From: Paenibacillus baekrokdamisoli
Lineage (GTDB): Bacteria; Bacillota; Bacilli; Paenibacillales; Paenibacillaceae
NCBI RefSeq assembly: GCF_003945345.1
Contig: NZ_AP019308.1
Location: 6,877,001 to 6,941,000 of the forward strand
Direction: 5' to 3'
Length of the DNA stretch: 64,000 nt
The position numbers and the translations under genes are program-made. Positions 53,112-62,113 of the stretch are shown in pieces; the stretch's first letter is position 1, and each line of letters begins with the position of its first letter. A model generated the notes under the pieces. It saw nothing but the letters and a program-made list of their open reading frames with translations. It did not search any database and was not told the origin of the DNA.

Positions 53112-54680
53112 GTGAAACTACAAAAGAGGTTCAATATGAAGCAAAAGCTATTATTATCCGTTCTTGCTGCCGGACTCGTATTCGCCCCCCTACAAGGGCT
53201 GACCGGCAACACAGCCGCAGCTGCCGCACAGAGCTCAACAACTGCCATCCAGACAGCCAAGATTCAAGTTTTCATTGATGGGAAGAAGCTTTCACTTGCT
53301 CCAGCACCGGTAACGATAAAAGGCATAACCGTCGTCCCGATGCGATCTATCTTTACCGCACTACAGGCGACTTTGATTTGGGAGCCCTCGACAAAGACGA
53401 TATTAGCAACGAAGGGCAGTACAACGATTACTCTGCAGCTTGGTTCTACTAAGGCTTATAAGAATGGTAAAGCTGTTACATTAACTGCACCACCACTGCA
53501 GATGAACGGCAGCACGATGGTACCGCTTCGGTTTGTAGCTGAGGCGCTGGGTGCTGAGGTTCAAATGGACAATGCGACGCAAGTGATTCGAATTACATCA
53601 GCGGAAGCCCTTTATAAGCAGCTTCTGGAAGCAGCTGCAAAAGCAAAAGAGTATGCTGATAAGCTTGCGGCAGCAACAGTGCTCACTACCAAACAAATTA
53701 TAGATAAGAATGATAGCAAGGTTGTCATGATTACCACTAACGCTGGACAAGGCAGCGGCGTGGTCATTGGCACGAATCAAATTTTGACTAACCTACATGT
53801 TATGCAGGATGCAACATCAGGAAGTATTACCCTTCTGAACGGCAAAACGATTGAAATCCAAGGACTCGTTGGTTATGACGAGGATACAGATTTGGCAGTG
53901 ATCCAGACGAAAGCACCGGTAAATGTTGCTCCCGTTTCAATTGGATTCAGAGCAAGCAAAGGGGATCATGTTGTTGCTATAGGCAGTCCGCTAGGCTTAC
54001 AGAATACAGCCTCTGAAGGTATTATTAGCAACATCGTCAATGATTACCAAGAGACGTATCAGATTAGCGTTCCAATTGATCACGGCAGCTCTGGCGGGGG
54101 TTTGTTTAATGATCATGGCGAGCTCATTGGGATTACTTCTTCCGGTGTTGATGCGACCAATGCAAATTTGAATTTTGCCGTATCTGTTCTGAACATTCAT
54201 ATGCTTCTCTTCCAAATCGAAGATGAGCCGTTGGATAAAATCGCTTTTTTACCGAGTCAGCTTCCAGATACGCTCGTTGGTGCTTCTGATGACCAAATCC
54301 GCGAATTGCTGGAGAAGCAGTTCGCTGACATTCAAACGTCCCAAGGGACAACCAAGCTGAAGCACTTTGAAGTGAAACGCGATTCGGAGGGCTGGCTCGT
54401 TATTAGCGCCGTCATTGATCCGGCCTTCTACATGGTTTATGGCAATAGCTCTAATGATGATCTTCGTTACTGGGCAATTAACACCGGCTATGAGTTCACT
54501 AAATTGCTGCCTAAAGATACGATTCAGCTGACGGTTTACTATGATCAAACATTCAGCTATAAGCCTCGGGGCTTTACAGCAGATGAAGTGACCGCAAACG
54601 CGGATGGTACTTATCGTGTTCGTTTCCCAGTTATTGAAATGCAAGGAAAAGAGAAAATGATTGTTAAAGTTCGCACGTAA
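53112..54680 (+). CDS. secreted stalk-domain HtrA-like serine protease
   Basis: About 522 residues. Signal peptide (LLLSVLAAGLVFAPLQGLTG), a copper-amine-oxidase-N stalk domain (about 40-155; VVPMRSIFTALQATLIWEPS, MVPLRFVAEALGAEVQMDN), a short Ala-rich helix, then a trypsin-like S1C protease (about 185-365). The triad is His in TNLHVMQD, Asp in EDTDLAVIQ and Ser in HGSSGGGLF. A further ~150-residue C-terminal domain is unrecognised; no PDZ is seen. GTG 53112 (GGAGG 11 nt upstream) and ATG 53136 are both possible starts. Confidence 0.87.
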   Translation: MKLQKRFNMKQKLLLSVLAAGLVFAPLQGLTGNTAAAAAQSSTTAIQTAKIQVFIDGKKLSLAPAPVTIKGITVVPMRSIFTALQATLIWEPSTKTILATKGSTTITLQLGSTKAYKNGKAVTLTAPPLQMNGSTMVPLRFVAEALGAEVQMDNATQVIRITSAEALYKQLLEAAAKAKEYADKLAAATVLTTKQIIDKNDSKVVMITTNAGQGSGVVIGTNQILTNLHVMQDATSGSITLLNGKTIEIQGLVGYDEDTDLAVIQTKAPVNVAPVSIGFRASKGDHVVAIGSPLGLQNTASEGIISNIVNDYQETYQISVPIDHGSSGGGLFNDHGELIGITSSGVDATNANLNFAVSVLNIHMLLFQIEDEPLDKIAFLPSQLPDTLVGASDDQIRELLEKQFADIQTSQGTTKLKHFEVKRDSEGWLVISAVIDPAFYMVYGNSSNDDLRYWAINTGYEFTKLLPKDTIQLTVYYDQTFSYKPRGFTADEVTANADGTYRVRFPVIEMQGKEKMIVKVRT

Positions 54681-54689
54681 TCAATGTAG

Positions 54690-54749
54690 AGGGCCGCTTC
54701 AGGTGGACAGCTTAGGCTGTGCTGCCGAGGCTGCCCTTCTTTTTTTTGT
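54690..54749 (+). terminator. terminator after the stalk-protease gene
   Basis: Imperfect hairpin AGGGCCGCTTC...GAGGCTGCCCT followed by TCT8. Confidence 0.75.
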
Positions 54750-54804
54750 TGAATTTCGGTACAATAGAAGACATTAAGATAGACAAATGAGGGATTGAAA
54801 CCAA

Positions 54805-56619
54805 ATGAAAGTTGTACTGGCGACCTTGAACGCCAAATTTATCCATACTTCACTCGCGCTTCGCTGCCTGAAAGCTTTCAGTCAGCATGAATTTGATATT
54901 GATATCGCAGAATATACGATCAAAGATCCGGCTATGAACATTGTAGCGGATTTGTTCTCGCGAGACCCCGATGTTGTCGGATTCTCCTGTTATATATGGA
55001 ATATTGAAGAGACCATAACCGTTATCGATATGCTGCGCAAAATTAAGCCTTCGATCCGAATCGTCCTTGGCGGTCCGGAAGTGAGCTACGATACTGCCTT
55101 TTGGCTGGAGCGGCTGACTCAGGTAGATTTTATCGTCGTTGGCGAAGGGGAAGAGACGTTCCACCACCTGCTGACCGAGCTGCGTGATAGCTGTAAGCTG
55201 CATATGGTATTTGGAGTTGCCTATCGCAAGGAACATGCCAATGGCGAGATTGAGATTATTGTCAATCCACCACGCCCGAAGCCAAGTCTAGCTTCGCTTC
55301 CGTCACCTCATCGCTTCCCAGAGGATGTGGCTAACCTAGGAAGTCGAGTTACTTATTTTGAGACAAGCAGGGGCTGTCCTTTCAGCTGCCAATTTTGTCT
55401 ATCGAGTATTGAGGTTGGTGTCCGTTACTTCGATATTGAGCGTACCAAGGCGGACCTGCTGTACTTAATTGATTCCGGGGCAAAGCTTATTAAGTTCGTT
55501 GACCGTACCTTCAACATCAAGCGGGATTATGCGCTAGAGATGTTTCGATTCTTAATCGAAAATCATCGAGGCTGTGTATTCCAGTTTGAGATAACGGCTG
55601 ATATTATGCGTCCTGAAGTGCTTGATTATTTGTCTGAGCATGCGCCTCCTGGTGTATTCCGATTCGAGATCGGGGTTCAGTCGACAAACGATATTACGAA
55701 TGAAGCGGTTCAACGCCGGCAAAATTTTGCCAAGCTGACTCGCACCGTGATGAAGGTAAAAGAAAGCGGAAAGATCGATCAGCATCTTGATTTGATTGCC
55801 GGCCTCCCGCATGAGAATTACGATTCATTCCGTAAAACCTTCAATGACGTATTCGAACTGCGTCCCGAAGAAATGCAGCTTGGGTTTCTGAAGATGCTGC
55901 GTGGCACAGGTATGCGCCTTGATGCCGAGAAGCACGGATATATCTATATGGATCGCGCACCTTACGAAATTCTGGGCAATGATATTTTACCGTTCTCGGA
56001 TATCGTAAGAATCAAACGCGTGGAAGATGTACTAGAGAAATATTGGAATGCACATCGAATGGATCATGCCCTCCTTTATCTAGTGGAGAGAGCTTTCACC
56101 TCACCATTCGACTTCTTCCAACAGTTCGGTGATTTCTGGGAAGGTCGCGGCTGGCAAAAAATCGGACATCAGCTGGAGGACTTGTTCTCACGGCTGTGGT
56201 CATTCTTGTCTGAGGCGCATTCGCTGCGAGCGAAGCAGGAAGGTCTTGTTTGGGAGCCGGATGTTGTGCTTGGCTTGATGAAGCTGGATTATTTCCTGGG
56301 ACATAAATATAAGCCGCGCAAGCTATGGTGGGATTTTACGATGGACAAATCGGTCTGGAGCGGCTGGATGCAGCGTCTTGCTCAACGACCCGAGGAAGTA
56401 TCCGAAGCGTTTCAGGCTCTCGGCCTTGCTGAGAGAGAGCTGCAAAAGCATGCAGTAATTGAGCTGCTTCCGTTTGATCTCGAACTTTACTTGCAGGAAG
56501 GCATCGTGTCCAAGGATAAGGAGACGCTCCTAATTGTGATTTATAATGGTGGCGGTAAAGAGGACGTGACGTCTGCTAAGCCATTTATGTTATCTTTAGT
56601 TAAAGCAGAGCATTCTTGA
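54805..56619 (+). CDS. B12-binding-domain radical SAM protein (DUF4080)
   Basis: 604 residues. N-terminal cobalamin-binding-like domain (about 1-130; IRIVLGGPEVSYD, VGEGEETFHHLL), then the radical SAM cluster motif RGCPFSCQFC with Cys191, Cys195 and Cys198, and barrel motifs (KFVDRTFNIKRDYALEMF, FEIGVQSTNDITNEAVQR). The C-terminal ~200 residues correspond to DUF4080. The reaction is unknown. GAGGGATTG lies upstream; 9 nt separate it from the next reading frame. Confidence 0.9.
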   Translation: MKVVLATLNAKFIHTSLALRCLKAFSQHEFDIDIAEYTIKDPAMNIVADLFSRDPDVVGFSCYIWNIEETITVIDMLRKIKPSIRIVLGGPEVSYDTAFWLERLTQVDFIVVGEGEETFHHLLTELRDSCKLHMVFGVAYRKEHANGEIEIIVNPPRPKPSLASLPSPHRFPEDVANLGSRVTYFETSRGCPFSCQFCLSSIEVGVRYFDIERTKADLLYLIDSGAKLIKFVDRTFNIKRDYALEMFRFLIENHRGCVFQFEITADIMRPEVLDYLSEHAPPGVFRFEIGVQSTNDITNEAVQRRQNFAKLTRTVMKVKESGKIDQHLDLIAGLPHENYDSFRKTFNDVFELRPEEMQLGFLKMLRGTGMRLDAEKHGYIYMDRAPYEILGNDILPFSDIVRIKRVEDVLEKYWNAHRMDHALLYLVERAFTSPFDFFQQFGDFWEGRGWQKIGHQLEDLFSRLWSFLSEAHSLRAKQEGLVWEPDVVLGLMKLDYFLGHKYKPRKLWWDFTMDKSVWSGWMQRLAQRPEEVSEAFQALGLAERELQKHAVIELLPFDLELYLQEGIVSKDKETLLIVIYNGGGKEDVTSAKPFMLSLVKAEHS

Positions 56620-56685
56620 GCAGATTCTATGATTAGTGTTACAATGCAAGAGGTTTCATTAATAGCAAATAAGGGAGCGATACAG

Positions 56686-57678
56686 ATGGTATTTCAGGCG
56701 AACAATGAGCGTTACGCTTCAATGACATATAACCGCTGCGGGCGGACAGGCCTTAAGCTTCCAGCCATTTCACTCGGATTATGGCATAACTTCGGTGGTG
56801 TTGATACTTACGAGAACGGACGCGCAATGCTCCACAGAGCATTTGATCTTGGAATTACTCATTTTGATTTGGCCAATAATTATGGGCCACCAGCGGGATC
56901 AGCGGAAGAGATGTTCGGTCGTATGATGGCTAGCGATTTCAAGCCTTACCGCGATGAAATGATTATTTCGTCAAAAGCGGGCTACTACATGTGGCCGGGA
57001 CCTTATGGCGAATGGGGTTCACGCAAATATTTAATCGCAAGCCTCGAGCAAAGCTTGAAGAGGATGGCAGTCGATTATGTCGATATTTTCTACTCCCACC
57101 GTCCAGATCCCGAAACGCCACTTGAAGAAACAATGGGTGCATTGGACTCGATGGTACGTTCAGGCAAAGCTTTGTATGTGGGAATCTCCAGTTATAATGC
57201 CGCTCAAACGGCTGAAGCTATTGCGATTATGAAACGTCTTGGAACACCGCTTGTTATCCATCAGCCGAGCTATAACATGTTCGATCGTTGGATCGAAGAA
57301 GATGGCTTACAGGATGTGCTGGAAGAGAACGGTGTAGGCAGTATTGCTTTCTGTCCACTTGCACAAGGACTGCTCACTAATAAATATTTGGGTGGTATTC
57401 CATCTGATTCGCGTGCGGCAAGCACAACGGGTGCTTTGAATGAGAATGCGGTAACGCCGGATCGGATTGCTAGACTGCAAAAGCTAAATGCCATAGCTGC
57501 TGAGCGCGGTCAGTCACTTGCTCAGATGTCTCTAGCTTGGGTGCTGCGTGGTGGACGTGTGACTTCGGCCTTGATCGGCGCAAGCCGTGTTAGCCAAATC
57601 GAGGACAACGTTGCTGCGTTGAATAATTTGGCTTTCTCAAGCGAAGAACTCGAGCAGATTGAAGCTATTCTGCGTTAA
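56686..57678 (+). CDS. aldo/keto reductase, YghZ/GPR type
   Basis: 330 residues. TYNRCGRTGLKLPAISLGLW, DLANNYGPPAGSAEEMFGRM (catalytic Asp-Tyr), SKAGYYMWPGPYGEWGSRKY (Lys) and DIFYSHRPDPETPLEETMGA (His) are typical of the L-glyceraldehyde-3-phosphate reductase / methylglyoxal reductase group. NADPH-binding Arg residues lie in GASRVSQIEDN. ATG 56686 follows AAGGGAG by 8 nt; the longer frame to 56629 is not supported. Probably co-transcribed with the DUF4080 gene. Confidence 0.92.
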   Translation: MVFQANNERYASMTYNRCGRTGLKLPAISLGLWHNFGGVDTYENGRAMLHRAFDLGITHFDLANNYGPPAGSAEEMFGRMMASDFKPYRDEMIISSKAGYYMWPGPYGEWGSRKYLIASLEQSLKRMAVDYVDIFYSHRPDPETPLEETMGALDSMVRSGKALYVGISSYNAAQTAEAIAIMKRLGTPLVIHQPSYNMFDRWIEEDGLQDVLEENGVGSIAFCPLAQGLLTNKYLGGIPSDSRAASTTGALNENAVTPDRIARLQKLNAIAAERGQSLAQMSLAWVLRGGRVTSALIGASRVSQIEDNVAALNNLAFSSEELEQIEAILR

Positions 57679-57715
57679 TGAAAGGGCTCAACGTAAATTA
57701 AGTGCCTGATGTGTC

Positions 57716-57856
57716 GCGAAGAAGCCCGCTGCGCGGACGGATCATTCTTACGATCGCTGTTGTCTCCCTATTTCCTTGATTCTATCCCTTAGGGGTAGAA
57801 ATAAGGAGACAAAGGCGAACGCTATCGCTTCTTCAGAACGATTCCGTCCGCTTCGC
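57716..57856. repeat. 141-bp imperfect inverted-repeat element
   Basis: Nested arms: GCGAA/TTCGC at the ends, GCGGACGGA (57733-57741) with TCCGTCCGC (57843-57851), and TTGTCTCC (57760-57767) with GGAGACAA (57805-57812), plus a CTATCC/GGGGTA tip. The whole interval can fold into one long hairpin. It is followed by a short GAACTCGT tandem duplication. It looks like a non-coding MITE- or REP-like element. Confidence 0.7.
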
Positions 57857-57927
57857 TATGTACTTCGTGAACTCGTGAACTCGTGATGGCAAGCACTGAT
57901 TATGGTTGAGAACCGATGAAAGATAGA

Positions 57928-57966
57928 CAAAAAGCCTTTCGCCCATTAGAGCGAAAGGCTTTTTGT
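57928..57966. terminator. strong bidirectional terminator hairpin
   Basis: Perfect 16-bp stem ACAAAAAGCCTTTCGC/GCGAAAGGCTTTTTGT with a CCATTAG loop. Likely end of the DUF4080/aldo-keto reductase transcript. Confidence 0.9.
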
Positions 57967-58014
57967 GCTCTCGTAAGGGAAGCTATTACTGCAGCCTACG
58001 AGTGTTTGGGTGAT

Positions 58015-58126
58015 GCAAAAAAAGCTGATAGACCGAGGTCTACCAGCTTTTCTCTATGAAAGCAGGAGCATCGGTGAATATCACCTTGGCTTCAAATAAT
58101 CGATGTGAAATTTTATCAAGACCTAA
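58015..58126 (-). ncRNA. candidate small RNA (about 110 nt)
   Basis: On the minus strand a promoter (next entry) is followed by about 110 nt with no ORF. It contains a nested hairpin (CATCG...CGATG enclosing GGTGA-TAT-TCACC) and ends in a Rho-independent terminator, AAAAGCTG.TAGACC/GGTCTA.CAGCTTTT followed by T7. No minus-strand gene precedes or follows within reach, so the unit is most simply a small RNA. Unverified. Confidence 0.4.
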
Positions 58127-58132
58127 CTCAAC

Positions 58133-58161
58133 ATCATATCAGAGCTGTCAGAAACAGTCTA
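58133..58161 (-). promoter_or_regulatory. promoter of the candidate sRNA
   Basis: In minus-strand sense: TAGACT, 17 bp, TATGAT preceded by TGA (extended -10). Confidence 0.4.
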
Positions 58162-58212
58162 TATTTTTTTTGGTTTTTACTTTAAATTAGGTGATGCAAT
58201 AACAAATAACGA

Positions 58213-59205
58213 ATGGAATGGGGCCTGAGTGGAATGGATAGAGATGAGCATTGTCCGATAAGTAAGGCGTATTTAACCAAATGTTTTAAAGAAGTTCTTG
58301 GCATAACGAGTAAGATCACAAACCTAACCAACTTTCATGGCGGTGCGCAAAAAACAGTATTCAAAGTCCAATTTGAGGATGGATTGCAGCTTGTTCTGTA
58401 TATTTGGGATTTAACTAGTAATTACTTTGAAGAGGAAATTAATACATCAACGGATGAACATGAATCCTTCGGTGCAGAGCTATTCGAGAACAATAATCGG
58501 TTTCTGATTCATCAAGGAATCAAGACACCGGCCCTCTATTACATGAATAAAGAGAGAACGCAGTACCCCTTCGATTTTGCGATTGTGGAGTATGTATCAG
58601 GTGATAATTTAAGTGAATTCATTAATTCTGAATCGGGAGTTGAGGCTATCGTTTTTGATAGATTCGCTCAGCTGCTGGAGCGCATGCACAGTATTCGGAG
58701 TATGGGATGGGGACAGGTGGGGAAAGTGAAGCATACGGAGCCCTGCCATCGCATGGTCTATGACAATACGCTGGAGGCTATTCGTTACACTTGCGGCTAT
58801 GTAGAGGTATTCGCTATGAATGAAAGCCGGTTGGTTGAGATGCTTCAACGATTGAATGCGGCGATTCGTCCTAGGCAAGATTATGGCTTCATTCATGATG
58901 AGTTAGGTCCGGATCATGTACTAGTGAATGATAAGCTTGAGCCTTACTTAATAGACATTGAAGGCGCAAGGTGGTTCGATATCGAGCATGAGCACAGCTT
59001 CCTGCAATTCAGATTCGAGAACTACAATCGTTATCTATCTCGAACGGATCTGGACGAGGATCGCATGCGGTTCTATAAACTGTGCCATCATCTATCCTGC
59101 GCGTCGGGTGGTTTGAAGCTCATGCAGCGAGGCTTTCCGAACCAGAAGCTGGCTAAGGAGATCTTCGAATCTAACGTGCAGAGCTCATTGAATTTCCTCC
59201 GTTAA
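58213..59205 (+). CDS. APH-fold phosphotransferase
   Basis: 330 residues. Aminoglycoside phosphotransferase/choline kinase-like fold with GGAQKTVFKVQFEDG (nucleotide loop), VEYVSGDNLSEFI (hinge), the catalytic loop FIHDELGPDHVLVND (a variant of HGDxxxxN with HDE) and metal-binding DIEGARWFDIE. The replacement of the usual HGD by HDE is notable. The substrate is unknown; resistance cannot be inferred. The start may be ATG 58213 or 58234. It converges on the EmrE-like gene, overlapping it by 4 nt. Confidence 0.8.
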   Translation: MEWGLSGMDRDEHCPISKAYLTKCFKEVLGITSKITNLTNFHGGAQKTVFKVQFEDGLQLVLYIWDLTSNYFEEEINTSTDEHESFGAELFENNNRFLIHQGIKTPALYYMNKERTQYPFDFAIVEYVSGDNLSEFINSESGVEAIVFDRFAQLLERMHSIRSMGWGQVGKVKHTEPCHRMVYDNTLEAIRYTCGYVEVFAMNESRLVEMLQRLNAAIRPRQDYGFIHDELGPDHVLVNDKLEPYLIDIEGARWFDIEHEHSFLQFRFENYNRYLSRTDLDEDRMRFYKLCHHLSCASGGLKLMQRGFPNQKLAKEIFESNVQSSLNFLR

Positions 59206-59573
59206 CTATAACGCGCCGAAAGACCTATACAGGCAACTCCAGCTAAGATGAGCAGACATCCAGTAATTTTTAAGGCGGACAAGGATTCATTAAAGATATA
59301 GTAGGCACCGACAATGGAGATGATGTACGCCAAGCTTTGAATCGGATAAGCAAGGCCGAGATCGACTTTAGAGACGATATAGAGCCACAACACAGTGGCA
59401 CAAGCATAAATAAATAAGCCTCCGATAATATAGGGTGAGAACATAAGCTCAATTATGGAGCGAAGGCTTTCAAAAGGCTTATCACGCTGCATTAACCCAT
59501 ATTTCCAAAGGAATTGTCCTGTGACCAACATCAGTGTATTAGCAAGAATGAGTATTAATTGCATGAAGCTCAA
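59202..59573 (-). CDS. EmrE/EamA-type small membrane transporter
   Basis: 123 residues, four transmembrane helices (LILILANTLMLVTGQFLW, YIIGGLFIYACATVLWLYIV, YPIQSLAYIISIVGAYYIF, ITGCLLILAGVACIGL). It resembles ArnE/ArnF-like flippase subunits of the DMT superfamily. TTG 59573 overlaps the DUF2304 stop (TTGA); ATG 59564 is the alternative. With GT2, DUF2304 and the divergent GT-C enzyme it suggests flipping of an undecaprenyl-linked sugar. Confidence 0.8.
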   Translation of the reverse strand: MSFMQLILILANTLMLVTGQFLWKYGLMQRDKPFESLRSIIELMFSPYIIGGLFIYACATVLWLYIVSKVDLGLAYPIQSLAYIISIVGAYYIFNESLSALKITGCLLILAGVACIGLSARYS

Positions 59574-59932
59574 TTTATTTCACGTCCCTTAACTTGGTCT
59601 TGCAGTTCTAAGATTTTCTTTTCCATAACGGCGAATTCCTGTGTTAACACCTTCATTCGCTCAGAATATTTAGATAAACTAATCGTTTGCCTCACTAATA
59701 ATCCCAATATGAAAATAATCGTCACAAGAAAGACAAAAGTTGGCATATAGGATATGCCAATCCATAACGCAAATCGATTAAGGAGCGGAATACAGATTGC
59801 AGCCATGACTCCTGCAATGGCTGTAACCAGCCACAGGAAGGCATATCGGTCCTTTAGTTTATGCGTAACGGTAAAAGAAATAATAAGTCCTAAGAATAGG
59901 AGGGTAATGATTACAGCGACTAATTGGTTCAT
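59570..59932 (-). CDS. DUF2304 membrane protein
   Basis: 120 residues with three transmembrane helices (VAVIITLLFLGLIISFTV, YAFLWLVTAIAGVMAAICI, MPTFVFLVTIIFILGLLV) and a C-terminal coiled coil (SERMKVLTQEFAVMEKKILE). It matches DUF2304, which is usually found next to GT2 enzymes. It lies 20 nt after the GT2 gene and overlaps the EmrE-like gene by 4 nt. Confidence 0.83.
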   Translation of the reverse strand: MNQLVAVIITLLFLGLIISFTVTHKLKDRYAFLWLVTAIAGVMAAICIPLLNRFALWIGISYMPTFVFLVTIIFILGLLVRQTISLSKYSERMKVLTQEFAVMEKKILELQDQVKGREIN

Positions 59933-59952
59933 AGTTGGTATGGATCCTTTCC

Positions 59953-60657
59953 TTAAGAGAAACTTTTGCGAATGAGTGAGAACATGGTTACTTTTAGCAT
60001 ATAATAGATGGATTTTGACCAGTTGATGGACGAGGTTCCACCTTGTCTCCCACGCATTTCGACGTGGATTTCTTTTACTTTTCGTTTCTGCTTGGATAGG
60101 CTAATAAGGACCTCTACCTCTGGATAATCTGTTGGGTAAGTACGGGAAAAAAGCTCGATAGTCGAGCGGCTTACGATTCGAAAGCCTGAGGTAGGATCAT
60201 AAATGCGAGTCCCTGTAAGCAGGAAGACGAGCACATGAAAATAGAAAATACCAAGTCGGCGGGATAGGCTTCCACGGTAGCTGCTCGATTCAACGAAACG
60301 AGAACCGATTACCATATCGTAATTGGTTGTTTGAATTTCTTCGACAAGCTTGGCGATATCCTCAGGACGATGCTGTCCATCTGCATCTAGTTGAATGGCA
60401 TATTGATAACCGTTCTGATCGGCATATCGATAACCGCTTTGCATAGAACCGCCAATCCCTAAATTCACGGCATGACGAAGGGAGGGGAAGCCTTCTTGGC
60501 GAATAATAGCCGATGTACGGTCCTTAGAGCCATCATCAATAACGACAAAATCATAAGGAGTATGCAGCTTTAGCTCATGAATGGTGCGAGCAATATTTGC
60601 CTCCTCGTTAAAGGCAGGAATAATGACGAGAATATGACTTTTACTAACATTTTGCAT
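59953..60657 (-). CDS. GT2 glycosyltransferase (dolichyl/undecaprenyl-phosphate sugar synthase type)
   Basis: 234 residues. ILVIIPAFNEEANIARTIHE, VVIDDGSKDRT, AIQLDADGQHRPED (DxD-like) and FVESSSYRGSLSRRLG match DPM1-like GT2 enzymes that charge a polyprenyl phosphate with a sugar. There is no C-terminal transmembrane pair, so DUF2304 may supply membrane contact. First gene of the leftward three-gene unit. Confidence 0.88.
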   Translation of the reverse strand: MQNVSKSHILVIIPAFNEEANIARTIHELKLHTPYDFVVIDDGSKDRTSAIIRQEGFPSLRHAVNLGIGGSMQSGYRYADQNGYQYAIQLDADGQHRPEDIAKLVEEIQTTNYDMVIGSRFVESSSYRGSLSRRLGIFYFHVLVFLLTGTRIYDPTSGFRIVSRSTIELFSRTYPTDYPEVEVLISLSKQKRKVKEIHVEMRGRQGGTSSINWSKSIYYMLKVTMFSLIRKSFS

Positions 60658-60776
60658 ATATAGTAAACCTTCTCTCCTCTGGTTTTACAATCTAATTTCT
60701 ATAAAACAAACTTTGTATAGTATAATAGAAAAATGTTACACATGGATACCGCAATTTTTGGGAAGGAGTTTTATTA

Positions 60777-62057
60777 TTGTTTTCTTTACAATCTGAACCA
60801 CCTAAGATTCGAAAATTCGTCTTTCTTATCGTAGCAATCGTATTTCTTGTAAATGTGATCGTTGTATTAGCTTTAGGTGACCACTTTCTTCTTGGCTCCT
60901 ATGAGAAGAGAAATAATGATGATGTGAAATATGTCTATGCAGCACAGATGCTGCTAGAAAAGCATACCCTTGTTTATAACAGCGGGGATAAGCCGACCAA
61001 TTTCATAATGCCGACCATACCGGTTCTATTGAGTGGGTTCCTAACCTTCCTGGATAGAGATGCTGCAGTGATGGGGTTTAGACTTCTACAATGCTTGATG
61101 CAGGCGATATCTGTCTTTCTAATCTTTGTACTGGCAAGAGAAGTTGCGAACCGTAAGGTGGCTGTTGTTGCTATGATTCTGTCCGCACTCTACATTCCTG
61201 ATTTATTTGCCTCTGGTGCGATCCTAACAGAATCGACGTTTAAACTGCTCTTATTGTTGCTCATTTGCAGTACAATAAATGCTATTCGCACAAAAAAAGC
61301 TAGTGCATACGTTCTCGTTGGCATCATGTTGGGTCTGTCATGCTATGTAAAACCCCAAAGCGCTTTGTTTCCAATTTGTCTTTTGATCTTATGGCTGGTT
61401 CATCATTACAGTTGGAAGGAAATTGTGAAATTCACAGCAATTGTAGGCATTTGCAGTATGACACTGCTATCCCCCTGGTGGATTCGTAACTATTCCATCT
61501 TTCATGAATTTATACCGTTTACCAAATCAACGGGAAATCCTATGCTGCTTGGTGCGCTTATTAAACGAGGAGCACCGCCAAAAGGTTTTTTTGAAGAATT
61601 CCCGGAATATAAGGATAATAAGCTATTTGGTGTTAACGACACGGCGCAGAAACTTGCCGCACAGCGTGTTATAGCATACGGCTTCAAGCATAAACCGCTT
61701 GATTATACGTATTGGTTCACCGTGGGAAAATCGATCCAGCTATTTGATACGCCGTTCTATTCACGGCCAGTGCCTGGGCTTCCTCGATCGTCGATTAATG
61801 TTCTTCATATATTTTACGTATTCATAGGCTTCTCGGGTATTGTCATCACTACTCTGAGAAGACGGGTGAAGCAGACACTGCCGATCCTGCTGCCATTTGT
61901 TTATTTCTGGCTCATTCATCTCCCATTTATTACGTTTGCTCGCTACGGGTATCCGCTCATGAGTCTATTAACGATATTCGCAGCGGCTGCTATTGTTGCC
62001 ATAATAGAAATACGAAGTAAACGCAAGCATAACTCTAGTACCCTTATACAGGGGTAA
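60777..62057 (+). CDS. GT-C glycosyltransferase (ArnT/PMT-like)
   Basis: 426 residues, about ten transmembrane helices. An acidic first loop (SYEKRNNDDVKYVYAAQMLL) carries the Asp typical of GT39/PMT-type enzymes that use polyprenyl-phosphate sugars. The acceptor is unknown. The TTG start at 60777 follows GAAGGAG by 8 nt; a TATAAT lies near 60719-60724. It is divergent from the GT2/DUF2304/EmrE-like unit, with which it forms a plausible pathway. Confidence 0.85.
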   Translation: MFSLQSEPPKIRKFVFLIVAIVFLVNVIVVLALGDHFLLGSYEKRNNDDVKYVYAAQMLLEKHTLVYNSGDKPTNFIMPTIPVLLSGFLTFLDRDAAVMGFRLLQCLMQAISVFLIFVLAREVANRKVAVVAMILSALYIPDLFASGAILTESTFKLLLLLLICSTINAIRTKKASAYVLVGIMLGLSCYVKPQSALFPICLLILWLVHHYSWKEIVKFTAIVGICSMTLLSPWWIRNYSIFHEFIPFTKSTGNPMLLGALIKRGAPPKGFFEEFPEYKDNKLFGVNDTAQKLAAQRVIAYGFKHKPLDYTYWFTVGKSIQLFDTPFYSRPVPGLPRSSINVLHIFYVFIGFSGIVITTLRRRVKQTLPILLPFVYFWLIHLPFITFARYGYPLMSLLTIFAAAAIVAIIEIRSKRKHNSSTLIQG

Positions 62058-62112
62058 GAACAACAAAAGAGGCATTCTGAGATGTTTATCCCAGGGTGCC
62101 TCTTTGTTGTTC
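62058..62112. terminator. bidirectional terminator between the GT-C gene and manA
   Basis: GAACAACAAA.GAGGCA paired with TGCCTCTTTGTTGTTC, between convergent genes. Confidence 0.85.
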
Positions 62113-62113
62113 T

